Source of the DNA: Stentor roeselii
Taxonomy: Eukaryota > Ciliophora > Heterotrichea > Heterotrichida > Stentoridae
Assembly (NCBI GenBank): GCA_006503475.1
Contig: RSEH01000091.1
Location: 94,986 to 158,985 of the forward strand
DNA: 64,000 nucleotides
Direction: 5' to 3'
Below, piece after piece: positions 52,680 through 62,333 of the stretch. Positions within the stretch are counted from its first letter, which is position 1. Each line of letters begins with the position of its first letter. A program made the translations under genes and the position numbers. The notes under the pieces were generated by a model, which saw nothing but the letters and a program-made list of their open reading frames with translations, ran no database searches and had not been told where the DNA came from.

Positions 52680-53865
52680 TAAATACTTTAATATGTGAAA
52701 GATTTCAACATTTATAATAAGTTATCTTATTCAAATCTTCCTTCATGAATCAGACCTTAAGTTATAAACTCTTAACCTAATTTTACTGAACTTTAATGAT
52801 TATATCCATCATAATAACCTTAACTTGATAATCTTCTCACCCACTTTAAGATAATTCGTTGACCTGAATTATTATAGACTATTTGTACATAGACAATATG
52901 TTTGTAGTGATTGCAGCTTCCAGGTTAATAAATTAAAATTTTTTTGAGAATCCGTAAGTTAATTCTGAAGAGATTTATTATTTAGCTACTATTCCACACA
53001 TAGACGTAAATTCATGAATAATTGACATTTTATAGTAATTATAAGAGTTTTACAATATAGATCTACAGATCTTAATTAGAATTTTTAGAGCATTCCAACC
53101 TTTAGGATTTTTTTTCTGTTTATAATATAAGATTACTTTTTCTAATTATAACATCTGTGATTAGATTAAAAGCAAATACATTTTTTAATAGTAGAGAGAA
53201 ATGTTAGGTTGATTGAAAGATTGATTTAACGGCATTCTCTATCACAATAAGATAATTTTCTTGCACGCTAAATTCATTAGTCAAGCTAAAAATCTATTGC
53301 TTCTAGCCATATATTCATTTATCGGCTTGAATCGACTTAATTTCATGTCCTATCCATCCAAGAAGTTTATTGTTTGAAAAGAGAGATATATCTTGTAAGT
53401 TAAATAATTGAGTCAGGTACTCAGCAAGTTCATTTCTAGATAATTTAATACAAGCTTAAAAATTCCTTAATTTCAAGAGAATAATTTAGAATAGTGAGTG
53501 ATAAGTGAAAGAGGTTAGGCTAAAAAATTTCTAAATTAAATGATTATCTAATCATTCTTACCTGAATTAGTATTCTCATGTATTATACAAAATATGAGAT
53601 ATTTTATAATTCATTACCTCTATATCACCTCTTTTTATACTTCCAGCGAGCATATATAATTCTAAATTATTCCTTATTAGTTAAATAAATTAATTTAATT
53701 CAATCCTTCCTTTTTTTATGCCAAAATCTCTTAGAATATCTTTACCATTCAATACCATCATAACGCCAAATACCTTAATCATATATTATTTCAATCAAAT
53801 CTCTCCATTCCCTATTCAAACATTCCCTTTACTCCTCCCCCCTTAATTAAAACTCTTTTATTACA
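52680..53865. other. 1.2-kb AT-rich intergenic region
   Basis: It separates two convergently transcribed genes. It is dense in stops on both strands. I found no RNA gene, repeat array or gene relic. Confidence 0.6.
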
Positions 53866-56800
53866 TTAACTCCTAGGATTAGCTATTTTAAAAAGTTTTT
53901 CATATAAACTCGAAGGACTAATCATCTCAAAATTCCCAATTTTTTCCGGCATTTCTCCATACCTCCTCGGAGTTTTTCCATCCAGTACTTTATGCAAGTC
54001 CTGATTAAGTTGAGAGACAGTATTATTAACATGTCCTTTCTGCACCTCAGCAACTCTTCTCTCAAGAACCTTGACAAGTTCCTGCTTATTAAAATAAAGA
54101 GGATTAACAAGTTCTAAAGTATCATCAATAAGCTGTTGTTTAATCAAATCATCCAAATAATTTTCCCTTGCAAGACTAGGACTACTGTTAATTTCAACAA
54201 GCCAAGTCTGCAAATTCTGATCGATCATAACATCATATCCAACCAAGTCAAAGCAGCAAGAATAACTTGGAATTTCACTTTGCACAGCAATTAAACTCTT
54301 TAAAACAACTTCCACAATCTGTTTCCAGATCTTATCCCAATTAATTCCGATTTTCTGTAACCTTTCCTTTAAAGTCTTCAAACAAATTTTAGTACCTCCT
54401 AAAATTGAATCAAGATTTTCCTCTTTATTATGATTGTACTTCTGTATTGAAGAGTTGGTTAAATGAATGAATTTGTTATGAAGTTTATCAGGATTCATTG
54501 AAAAAGGAACAGTGCTGATCCTTGCGAAGCCTTCTTTATAAATAAAAGCTTCAAGTGGTGTGAACTTAGTGATAAGAATGTAAAGTCTCAGGTCAAATTT
54601 GAAGCCTTCCAGAAGTAGAGGGTTGCTGATATACCTCTGAATAACCATAACTTCTCCATAACTTACCTGATTCACATCATTAATGACAGAAATTCCTCGT
54701 CCTCTACTTTTCCCAACAGGTTTCATAATCCAAACATTAGCAAGAGGTTCAGTTTCTTCAAGTTTTCCATAATGATCCACGAAAGTCACATATTCCTTCG
54801 GCAGTACATAAGTAACTGGAATAATATTCCACAAATGATTCGCTTTCGCAGAGATTTTCGCGATTTTTTCAATATTTCTCTTCAACATGTCTTTCCTTGA
54901 AAAATTCTTAGTTTCTGGAAAGTGGTTCACTTGTTGCCAGACTAACAACTTGCTAAAGTCAAGACTTGGCTTTGACCAGGTCCACATCAAATTCCAAGAC
55001 ATTCGCAAGTTCATTCCATGAGGCAACTCGCTCCAGGCTTTTTTCTTGTTAAGGCCTCTGCTCACAATGTCGTAAACCTCAGGACGGGCCTTGACCACTC
55101 GATAATACATTTCTTTTTCACTTGGAAAGACTGGAAAATTCTCTTCTCCACGAACTAAGTCTCTTGGGTTTATTTCTAAAGGTGCCAAAGTTAACTTGAA
55201 CTTTTTGTGCACTTCAAACTCGGGAGAGTCGATCAAGGCTACGAATTCTTTGAAAGTTGTGAGACAGTCTCGAAGGGTCTGAAGGGCTGAGAAGTCTTTG
55301 TTCACTGAAGACCCTGCGAAGATCTCGAAGAAGGAGGAGTAATAAGGTGAGTAGTCGGTGAATTGCTCCGAGGGTTTTTTTACCTTTGATGGAAGTTTTG
55401 ACTTTGAAGGATCTGGCTTTGATTGTTGGGTTGGAGGGTCTTTTAAGTCTTTTAGGTCTTTTAAGTCTTTTAGGTCTTTTAGGTCAGGGTCCTTCGGGTC
55501 TAAAACTTCTGAAGGCTCTGGGTTTGAGGAAAGAACTTCTTTCGGCTGAAGTTTCGATGCCAGGATTTTTTGCTTCAGGGCTTTCAAATCGGCTAAACCT
55601 GCCTCGTCTGGCTTGTAGCTCTCGAAGTTAGGAGCTGTTTTACGGATGTAAGGAGAGTCTTTTGTTTGGGAAACATTCTCGATAGCTTCTAGGGACTCGC
55701 TTGAACTTGATTTGGAGATGTGGTCATCGGGTTCTTCTCGTTTAGAGGACTTGCTAGGGTCGAGACTTGGATTTGAGAGGGTTTCTGATAATTGGTTTGA
55801 AGGAACTTCGGGGAATTCTGAGGGTTTTAACAGTTTTTTCGAGTCGGATTCAGGTTTAGATGAAGTTTCGGGTTTTGAATCTGCTAGGAAACACTCTGGA
55901 AAGTGGGTTGAGGGGTTTAGTGAAGGGATTTCTGGTTCTAAATATTTTTGGATCAAGGTTGAGTCGGTTTTTTTAGATTTTATTGGATTTTGAATTGAAT
56001 TTAGGACAAGGGTGTTAGATTGATCAAGGAATTCGGTTTCTTTGTTTGAGGTAAAGTATTTGGATGTGAAATTCGGGGTTTCTGGCTCTGAATTCTTTGA
56101 TTTTTCAGAGGCTTGAAAACTGTCAGTGGTTTTTTCAGTTATTTCAATTCGGTACTTATCTTCGAGTGACTTAGGAGAAGCAAGGTTATAAGATTTTTCA
56201 TTTCTATCAAGGGAATCTTTTTCATCTTTTGTGAAATTTTCGTACTTTTCCTGAATTTGGTTATAAATAGTTTGATTTTCAGATGATTCAGTTTCTCTGA
56301 CCTCAATCTTCCCAGCTAGGTCATTAATCTCAATAGGTCGACTCTCAGTTATTATTATACCTGTTGCACTTTTTTCCTCTTCAATTTTTGAACCTTTTTC
56401 CTTTTCCCCTCCATTTTTTTCTATAACCTTGACCTCTTCTTTCAAATTTTTCTTTCCAGGTGCATTTTTTTCCGTAGTCAAAGACTGCACTTTCCCTTTT
56501 TCTTTCCCATCTTTAATTTCATTCCTCCTGGTACTTTTCTCCTCAATAACTTTTCCAGAAACGTTTTTTTTTCCATATTTTTCATCAACTTTCGTCGGAT
56601 TTCTCAAAACTTGTCTCTGTTCATTTTTTTTATCAGGTATTTTTTTCGTCTCCTGTATTTTCAAAGGTTTTGTTTTAACTTCTTTAATTTTTTCATAGTT
56701 TTTGAAATCCTTATTTTTTTCATTACTTGTTTTTTCATCTACTTTCGGAAGGACTTTGACAGGAACACTGCTTCCTCCAATGACAAGTCCTACACTTTGC

Positions 56801-57207
56801 TGGGTGTTTTTTAAGGTATTTCTCACGAAATCTTTGTAGTTTTTTTTTGTTTTTCTTAAGTTCCAGACTTTTTCTGATACGGATTCTTCTTTTGACTCAC
56901 TTGGGGCTTGAGAAAGTTCTTCTGAGTCTCTGATTTCAGTTGAAAGCTGAGAGATTTCATCGGAAAAGACTTCTTTGTACAGTTCGGAATCAAGTTCTTT
57001 TGCGCAGAATGAAGTTATTTGGTTTACTGCGATTCGCTCTTCTAACTCGATTTGGATTAGTTCTAATATTTTTTGGCCTTTTCTTTGGAATTTCTCGGAA
57101 AGGGGTTGATTTGATTTGAAACAAGATGTTATTTTAGACTGGTAGAATAATAGGTCTGCCTCGTTGAAGTCGTAAATGTCTTCGTATGCTGGAAGGTCGA
57201 TTTCCAT
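53866..57207 (-). CDS. TTLL-family tubulin ligase with long N-terminal extension
   Basis: 1,113 residues, single exon. Residues about 1-640 are low-complexity (Lys/Glu/Ser/Pro) with no fold recognised. The TTL/ATP-grasp domain spans about 690-1090. It shows WSKPSLDFSKLLVWQQVNHFP, the ATP-grasp lysine motif WIMKPVGKSRGRGI, VIQRYISNPLLLEGFKFDLRLYILIT, HLTNSSIQKYN, and the metal-binding end VEINSSPSL. These are hallmarks of TTLL polyglutamylases and glycylases acting on ciliary and cortical tubulin; which modification is made cannot be told. It carries a KDL minisatellite at 55438-55486. The start context is AAGAATGG. Confidence 0.9.
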   Translation of the reverse strand: MEIDLPAYEDIYDFNEADLLFYQSKITSCFKSNQPLSEKFQRKGQKILELIQIELEERIAVNQITSFCAKELDSELYKEVFSDEISQLSTEIRDSEELSQAPSESKEESVSEKVWNLRKTKKNYKDFVRNTLKNTQQSVGLVIGGSSVPVKVLPKVDEKTSNEKNKDFKNYEKIKEVKTKPLKIQETKKIPDKKNEQRQVLRNPTKVDEKYGKKNVSGKVIEEKSTRRNEIKDGKEKGKVQSLTTEKNAPGKKNLKEEVKVIEKNGGEKEKGSKIEEEKSATGIIITESRPIEINDLAGKIEVRETESSENQTIYNQIQEKYENFTKDEKDSLDRNEKSYNLASPKSLEDKYRIEITEKTTDSFQASEKSKNSEPETPNFTSKYFTSNKETEFLDQSNTLVLNSIQNPIKSKKTDSTLIQKYLEPEIPSLNPSTHFPECFLADSKPETSSKPESDSKKLLKPSEFPEVPSNQLSETLSNPSLDPSKSSKREEPDDHISKSSSSESLEAIENVSQTKDSPYIRKTAPNFESYKPDEAGLADLKALKQKILASKLQPKEVLSSNPEPSEVLDPKDPDLKDLKDLKDLKDLKDPPTQQSKPDPSKSKLPSKVKKPSEQFTDYSPYYSSFFEIFAGSSVNKDFSALQTLRDCLTTFKEFVALIDSPEFEVHKKFKLTLAPLEINPRDLVRGEENFPVFPSEKEMYYRVVKARPEVYDIVSRGLNKKKAWSELPHGMNLRMSWNLMWTWSKPSLDFSKLLVWQQVNHFPETKNFSRKDMLKRNIEKIAKISAKANHLWNIIPVTYVLPKEYVTFVDHYGKLEETEPLANVWIMKPVGKSRGRGISVINDVNQVSYGEVMVIQRYISNPLLLEGFKFDLRLYILITKFTPLEAFIYKEGFARISTVPFSMNPDKLHNKFIHLTNSSIQKYNHNKEENLDSILGGTKICLKTLKERLQKIGINWDKIWKQIVEVVLKSLIAVQSEIPSYSCCFDLVGYDVMIDQNLQTWLVEINSSPSLARENYLDDLIKQQLIDDTLELVNPLYFNKQELVKVLERRVAEVQKGHVNNTVSQLNQDLHKVLDGKTPRRYGEMPEKIGNFEMISPSSLYEKLFKIANPRS
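55438..55486 (-). repeat. 9-bp minisatellite encoding (LKD)n
   Basis: About five alternating 9-bp units (TTTTAAGTC/TTTTAGGTC on the plus strand) encode a Lys-Asp-Leu repeat inside the disordered N-terminal half of the TTLL protein. It is likely to vary in length between strains. Confidence 0.8.
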
Positions 57208-57295
57208 TCTTGGATTAAGAATATTATTTGGGAAGATTTGAATATAAGAAAGACTCGCTTATCGAGGATTTAATATCAACCTTTCTACAAACTAG

Positions 57296-57829
57296 TTAAT
57301 GAGATACCGGTAAAATAACCCCACTCGCTAAAATCTTTCCCCTTCCAACAAGTTCCTTATTCCCATCTTTGACTTGCATAAAATCATGAGTATTTTCAAA
57401 CAAAGCTATTTTTTTATAAACAACACTCTTATCCCCTTCAAAGCGAATTGACTGATCAACAAGTTCAAAGCGTCCGATTCCATACTCATCAGCCAAGACA
57501 CTTCCAATATTTCCAACTTTTCTATTTTTATCCCAAGGCCAGCTGTCATTTTTGCCATCAGGGTCGAAGATAACATAATTTTTTCCATTCTCGTCAATAT
57601 TCTCGACGATTTGCACGTCATGTCGATGAGACTTGACAAGATTAAAAACTTTTCCAAGGATATAAGTGAAGCCAACATATCTTTCTGTGTAAAACTCGAA
57701 ATCTCCACTGATTCCATTGCCTTCGATGTGACATGATGCGATTTTAGCTGCACTTACTGACTCGTCTGAGGAGCTTACAAATGAAAAAGAACTCAGAGCT
57801 GCAAAGGAAGCGAGTTTGATGAGGGACAT
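57296..57829 (-). CDS. Secreted Cu/Zn superoxide-dismutase-like protein with degenerate metal sites
   Basis: 177 residues with a signal peptide (MSLIKLASFAALSSFSFVSSS). The body follows the SodC beta-barrel: KIASCHIEGNGISGDFEF, HRHDVQIVE at the HGFHIHE position, a WPWDKNRKVGNIGSVLADEYG segment at the RHxGDLGNI position, and a final GRGKILASGVILP. Most copper and zinc histidines are absent (HGFHIH reads HDVQIV, RHVGD reads KVGN). So dismutase activity is unlikely; it may be a structural or non-copper relative. It diverges from the next gene. Confidence 0.65.
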   Translation of the reverse strand: MSLIKLASFAALSSFSFVSSSDESVSAAKIASCHIEGNGISGDFEFYTERYVGFTYILGKVFNLVKSHRHDVQIVENIDENGKNYVIFDPDGKNDSWPWDKNRKVGNIGSVLADEYGIGRFELVDQSIRFEGDKSVVYKKIALFENTHDFMQVKDGNKELVGRGKILASGVILPVSH

Positions 57830-57969
57830 TAGAGTTATTATTAATTATAAGGTTTATTATAATGAATACTAGAAAATCAAGATTTTTACTATATTTTAAA
57901 AAAACACTAAAAAAGTATTTCAGTTTATCAATCTTTTTCAATAATTTTCTCTTTTATTTAATTATTTAC

Positions 57970-58326
57970 ATGATTTGGCTTTTCTTTTTACTCAGCTCTT
58001 CAGCTCAATCCTTTACAAGAGAAGAAGCATGTTTAACCCTTGCAGAGAAATTAGTCGAGTTAAAAACCTCTGAAATCCAAACTCACCTCTCCAACACCCC
58101 AGACCTCGAGAAAGAATCATTCATTTCAAAGTTCATTCAAGAAAAGTTTACCTACTGTTTAGAAAGAATCACGAATCCAGAAGCATTTTTCTTCAAAAAC
58201 GGAAAAATTCCAAGACTCGAGTACATCGGCCACTTGATAAAAGAAGGGATGCCTTCTTCAGTCTCACAAGACCTTCCTCAACAAGTAACCCTTTCTGAGA
58301 AGATAAGAAAAAAATCCGAGTTATGA
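57970..58326 (+). CDS. Small secretory protein ending in KSEL
   Basis: 118 residues from ATG 57970, which starts a classical signal peptide (MIWLFFLLSSSAQS). The frame also opens at ATG 57862 (154 residues), but the extra 36 codons are AT-rich and leader-like, so the downstream start is preferred. The mature part is helical with two cysteines (EACLTLAEKL, FTYCLERI). The last four residues, KSEL, resemble a KDEL-type ER-retrieval signal. The family is not recognised. It converges with the histone-fold gene, with 7 bp between stop codons. Confidence 0.6.
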   Translation: MIWLFFLLSSSAQSFTREEACLTLAEKLVELKTSEIQTHLSNTPDLEKESFISKFIQEKFTYCLERITNPEAFFFKNGKIPRLEYIGHLIKEGMPSSVSQDLPQQVTLSEKIRKKSEL

Positions 58327-58333
58327 CTGATAA

Positions 58334-58780
58334 TTATTTTATTTCAGCTGAATTGCTCGATTTCTTTGATTTTTTAGTTGGACTTGCAACGATTTCATTA
58401 AAAATCCCAGAATCTCTCAAAAAAGCGAGGTTTTCATGAAGGTTGATCGCATCAACAACATCACTAAAAACCATAGTTTTTCTATTCTTCGATTTCGAGA
58501 AACTATAGATTTTTTCACTGAGTTCTTGAATAAAAAGCTCCTATTTTTTTATTACTGTCGCGTCCATCATCGTTTGGACCCCGTCACTTCGGACGCTGTC
58601 TTCACAAACAGAGTTCATCAGCTTTCTAACCCTTTGAAAAGGAAAAGGAAAAGAGCTTTTAACTTCTTTAACCTTCACCTTTTGCGAATCAGTCACCAGA
58701 TCCTGCGACACTCCATCAACAGTCACCTTTTTCCCCGAATTCTCTAAAAATATCTCCTCTTCACCTAGATTTCCCTCCAT
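58334..58780 (-). CDS. Histone-fold protein, CHRAC1/POLE4 (NF-YC-like) type
   Basis: CDS is complement(58334..58540, 58556..58780), 143 residues, with intron GTAATAAAAAAATAG at 58541-58555. Splicing joins MMDAT to ELFIQELSEKIYSF, restoring the family pattern ATELFxQxL. Residues about 53-125 form the fold: FPFQRVRKLMNS (L1 and first helix), VQTMMDATELFIQELSEKI (long middle helix), then RKTMVFSDVVDAINLHENLAFLRD (last helices). This matches POLE4/CHRAC-15-type subunits, which pair with a POLE3/CHRAC-17-like partner in chromatin remodelling or DNA polymerase epsilon. The N-terminus is acidic. An ORF on the opposite strand (58436-58747) is a shadow. Confidence 0.8.
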
Positions 58781-58950
58781 TTCTCTTTTTAACTCTAAAG
58801 TCAAAGTAAAAAATCCAGAAAATCATTGAAAAAAATCTAAATTTTTAAATAATCTCTGAAAATTTTCTAAATTTTTATTAAAACTTACAATTTAAACACT
58901 TTTTTAATCAAATCTTTTCTTCTGTTGTTTTTCGCCATATTCGGGAAATA

Positions 58951-59799
58951 ATGATCACAAGATCGTCAGTCCTTCGCTTTTTTTCATCAGCCTCGGCTTC
59001 TGTGTCGACGAAAAGCGACATAGAGAATCTAGAACAATACTGGGAAAGAGGCCTGCCGTGGTATAACATCATGAACACCCAGCTTTCGTTGAAAGCTTAT
59101 AAAACATTGGCTCCTTTTCTTCGACTGGATAAGGCCAAGAAGGTTCTTGAAATTGGAGGCGGCACTGGAGCTGGGGCTTCTGTACTTATTCCGCACTTGG
59201 CACCTAGTTCTACTTATGTTCTTACTGATCATATTGAGTGCTTTCTTAAAGTTGCTAGAAGTAGGAACTTGCCGAATACTGAAATTATCAACTGCTTGCC
59301 GAGTGCTTTACCGTTTTCAGGTGAGTCTTTTGATCGGTTTATAGCCTTGGCCACAATCGAAGAACTAGACACAACCAAGAAAATCCTGCAAGAAGCCTAC
59401 AGAGTCCTTCAACCAAAAGGTCTTCTTTCCGCATCAATAACGGGAAAGCGAGAATCAGATTCATACCGCTTCATCCTCGAAAAGGTAAAAACAAAGTTCA
59501 AAATTTCTTCAGGTCTAAAGTTCAGACGAGAGCTGAAAGACGTGCGACTTTTGACCAGCATGTTCGAAGCTGCAGGTTTCAGTCGACTTTACAAGTTTTA
59601 CGAGAATGTCTACTACGCCAGTGATGATATCGAAGAATTAAAGAACTTTTACTTGCAAGAGCCCAGCATCGCTGAGCAGGACTCTGACAAGAAGCAAGAG
59701 ATTAGTGCTTATTTGGATAAGGTTCTTAATGAACTGATAAGAAAAGAAGGAGTTCCAGTTGGTACTGATTATTTGTTCATTCTTGCTTATAAGGAGTAA
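58951..59799 (+). CDS. Class I SAM-dependent methyltransferase, possibly mitochondrial
   Basis: 282 residues. Motif I VLEIGGGTGAG is near residue 65, the acidic loop (TDH) follows, and FDRFIALATIEELDTTKKILQEAYRVLQPKGLL is the typical Methyltransf_11 strand 4-5 region. The N-terminus (MITRSSVLRFFSSASASVS) lacks acidic residues and looks like a mitochondrial presequence. No substrate can be inferred. Synonymous codon choice switches sharply near 59341 from G/T-ending to A/C-ending codons. Confidence 0.82.
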   Translation: MITRSSVLRFFSSASASVSTKSDIENLEQYWERGLPWYNIMNTQLSLKAYKTLAPFLRLDKAKKVLEIGGGTGAGASVLIPHLAPSSTYVLTDHIECFLKVARSRNLPNTEIINCLPSALPFSGESFDRFIALATIEELDTTKKILQEAYRVLQPKGLLSASITGKRESDSYRFILEKVKTKFKISSGLKFRRELKDVRLLTSMFEAAGFSRLYKFYENVYYASDDIEELKNFYLQEPSIAEQDSDKKQEISAYLDKVLNELIRKEGVPVGTDYLFILAYKE

Positions 59800-60269
59800 T
59801 AGATTAGGATAGATTTTGAATGGTTTATTTGTAGATTAATAAGGAAAAATGAAATGATTTTTCTTGGGTGATTTTTTATAGTTTCGGAAAATTAGAAGAT
59901 AAATTGTCAATTTTATGAAAAGATTTTAGATCTAGGATGAAACCAGATTCAAGTCAATATCGAAGCAATTTAAAATTTTTCATGATTTTAAAACTTTCAA
60001 TCATTTTCCTCCTAAACTAATAACTATCTCAAAATCCACTCCTTTCACTTCCTCTAAATTAATAAACAATATGGAACTAATCCTTCAATCCCTTAATTGC
60101 AACTATTTAAAAATTCAGCCTTCCCTGCTATATCACTGACTCAATAAACAAAAAGCAAAAATCTTTTCAATCCAAACTCTTGATAAAAAAATATTGTAAT
60201 AATCTTAAAACCTTTACTTCATATTTTTGTATACAAACCATTAAACTTCGTTTCAAGCTATAAATTATC
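59800..60269. other. AT-rich intergenic region
   Basis: Upstream region of the polo-like kinase gene. No ORF, RNA gene or repeat is supported. Confidence 0.55.
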
Positions 60270-61982
60270 ATGAACTATGTAATGATATCAAGGCACGACG
60301 ATGCGCAGCTTATTGAAGAAAAATTCACAAAGCCTGGAGGAGAAACTTCAGTCCGCAAGTACACTAAAGGGAGACTATTGGGAAAAGGAGGATTTGCTAA
60401 GGTTTTTGAAGCTGTGAATACAGAATCGAAGCAGCTATTCGCAATAAAAGTCATGGAGAAATCTGCGATTTCTAAGGCCAGGGCTCGTCAAAAGTTCATG
60501 TCCGAGATAAAAATCCACAAGTCCCTTCACCACACAAACATCGTGAAATTTGAAGGATTTTTCGAAGACACTGAAAATGTTTATATATTACTAGAACTCT
60601 GCACAAACCAGACCCTAAACGACTTAATGCGAAGAAGAAAACGTTTAACAGAGCTAGAAGTTCAATGTTACCTAACTCAAATAATAAACTCACTGAAGTA
60701 CCTTCACGCCCATCGAGTGATCCACCGAGACATAAAGCTAGGAAACATCTTCCTAAGTGACAAGATGGAAATAAAAATGGGCGACTTCGGCCTAGCAGCG
60801 AAGATAGAATTCGAAGGTGAAAAGAAAAGAACAATATGCGGAACTCCCAACTACATCGCCCCAGAGATCCTCGAAGGCAAATCAGGTCATTCATACGAGG
60901 TAGACATCTGGAGTTTCGGAGTCCTGATGTACACAATGCTAATAGGAAAGCCTCCTTTCGAGACAAACGACGTGAAAACAACATATCGAAGAATAAAGAT
61001 GAACGCTTACACCTTCCCCGACCATGTGACTCTTTCTTCCGAAGCCAGAAACTTGATAGAAAAAGTTCTAGTCAGTGACCCTTCTTCACGCTTAACTCTT
61101 TCTCAAATAGAAGAACATGAGTTTTTCACTAAAAACACTTTCCCCAAGTTTCTTCCTTCAAGCACCTTGGCAGTCCCCCCGAGCACGACCTACACAAGAC
61201 AATTTGAAAAACCTGCACTTCGCCCATTGTCCAGAGGACGAGAAGTCATTCCCAAGCCCAAGATGCCCAGGTCTCTTTCACATGTCAAAGAAGAGCCAAA
61301 GTCTCCTACAAAGAAAGAAGACGCCAGGGCCGCCTCCGGCGACCGAAACGGCGACTCGCATATTTCAAACTTGAATAAAAATCCGACAGTCAGTCAATAT
61401 GTGACCACCTTCGGTGGTCCCAGGATCTGGTTGAAGAAATGGATTGATTGCAGCAGTAAATATGGACTCGCCTTCATGTTTTCTAATGGATTTTATGGAG
61501 TTTATTATAATGACTCGTCGAAAATCATGGCGGGGAATGATGGGAAGGTTTTTCAGTATATGGCGAAGAACTTTAATGAAGATAATTTCCATGAATATGA
61601 TTTCTTGGATTATCCTCAGGATTTAAGTAAAAAGGTTAAACTTTTACTGCATTTTAAGAAATGCTTGAAGACTGAAGATGGCTTTGGTGAATCGATGAAT
61701 CCTTTTCCTTATGTGAAGAAATGGATGGTTACTAGTCATGCTGTTATTTTTAGACTTAGTACTAAGATTGTGCAGGTTTATTTTCAGGATAAGTCTGAAC
61801 TGATGCTTTGCAGTGATACTAAGTATGTGGTTTATGTCAATAAACATGGAGAAATCATCAGTTCGGGCTTAATTAATGCATTGGACTGTGGGAATAAAGA
61901 GTTATCTAAAAGACTTAGGTATACCAAAGAAATTATCACTACCATGTTGCCGAGTAACACGAAAGTAGTCTCGCCGAGGTAG
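60270..61982 (+). CDS. PLK: Polo-like kinase
   Basis: 570 residues. The kinase domain spans about 31-285: glycine loop GKGGFAKVFE, ATP lysine K60, catalytic HRD with D154, DFG with D172, and activation-loop T188 in KKRTICGTPNYIAPE (equivalent to T210 of human PLK1). A Pro/Arg/Lys-rich linker follows (about 300-365). A polo-box region spans about 370-555 (WIDCSSKYGLAFMFSNGFYGVYYND...; second box KKWMVTSHAVIFRLSTKIVQVYFQDKSELML). PLKs drive mitosis and basal-body/centriole work; polo boxes bind phosphorylated targets. All catalytic residues are present. Confidence 0.95.
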   Translation: MNYVMISRHDDAQLIEEKFTKPGGETSVRKYTKGRLLGKGGFAKVFEAVNTESKQLFAIKVMEKSAISKARARQKFMSEIKIHKSLHHTNIVKFEGFFEDTENVYILLELCTNQTLNDLMRRRKRLTELEVQCYLTQIINSLKYLHAHRVIHRDIKLGNIFLSDKMEIKMGDFGLAAKIEFEGEKKRTICGTPNYIAPEILEGKSGHSYEVDIWSFGVLMYTMLIGKPPFETNDVKTTYRRIKMNAYTFPDHVTLSSEARNLIEKVLVSDPSSRLTLSQIEEHEFFTKNTFPKFLPSSTLAVPPSTTYTRQFEKPALRPLSRGREVIPKPKMPRSLSHVKEEPKSPTKKEDARAASGDRNGDSHISNLNKNPTVSQYVTTFGGPRIWLKKWIDCSSKYGLAFMFSNGFYGVYYNDSSKIMAGNDGKVFQYMAKNFNEDNFHEYDFLDYPQDLSKKVKLLLHFKKCLKTEDGFGESMNPFPYVKKWMVTSHAVIFRLSTKIVQVYFQDKSELMLCSDTKYVVYVNKHGEIISSGLINALDCGNKELSKRLRYTKEIITTMLPSNTKVVSPR

Positions 61983-62069
61983 TGACAAGATAAAAACTGA
62001 TTAGAATTAAAACTTATTCTTTTCTCATTTAACTCTTTAAACCCTTTTTGATTTTTAAGAATATAAATC

Positions 62070-62333
62070 ATGAATATCTCTGAAGAGGTTCAAGAGTTCA
62101 TCAAGCATACTAAAGGATTGACTGTTGAAAATAATATCGTCAAAGTTAACACCCTGGAAAACTTTTACTTTGAAGTTGAGGTCTCTGTGCAAGGGTATCA
62201 CATTGTTCAAAGCTCTATTGAAACTAGCCAGGTTCACTTTGACGACTTGGGACAACTACTCACGACTTATTCACCTGAATATCGGAACAGCTTTACAGCC
62301 GAGTTATTCTTAAAACTAAGTAAATTCAGTTAA
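62070..62333 (+). CDS. GSKIP-domain small protein
   Basis: 87 residues. The sequence fits the GSKIP (GSK3-interacting) domain: VENNIVKVNTLENFYFEVEVSVQGYHIV at the start and FDDLGQLLTTYSPEYRNSFTAELFLKL at the end, the latter matching yETxxxLLDxiSPxYrxsFgxxLxxrL. In animals GSKIP binds GSK3 and PKA; ciliate function is unknown. Its stop is 5 bp from the stop of the convergent coiled-coil gene. Confidence 0.7.
   Translation: MNISEEVQEFIKHTKGLTVENNIVKVNTLENFYFEVEVSVQGYHIVQSSIETSQVHFDDLGQLLTTYSPEYRNSFTAELFLKLSKFS

Noticed and set aside
58436-58747. 103-codon plus-strand ORF
   Set aside because: The opposite strand encodes a histone-fold protein once a 15-nt intron is removed; the plus frame has no family features.
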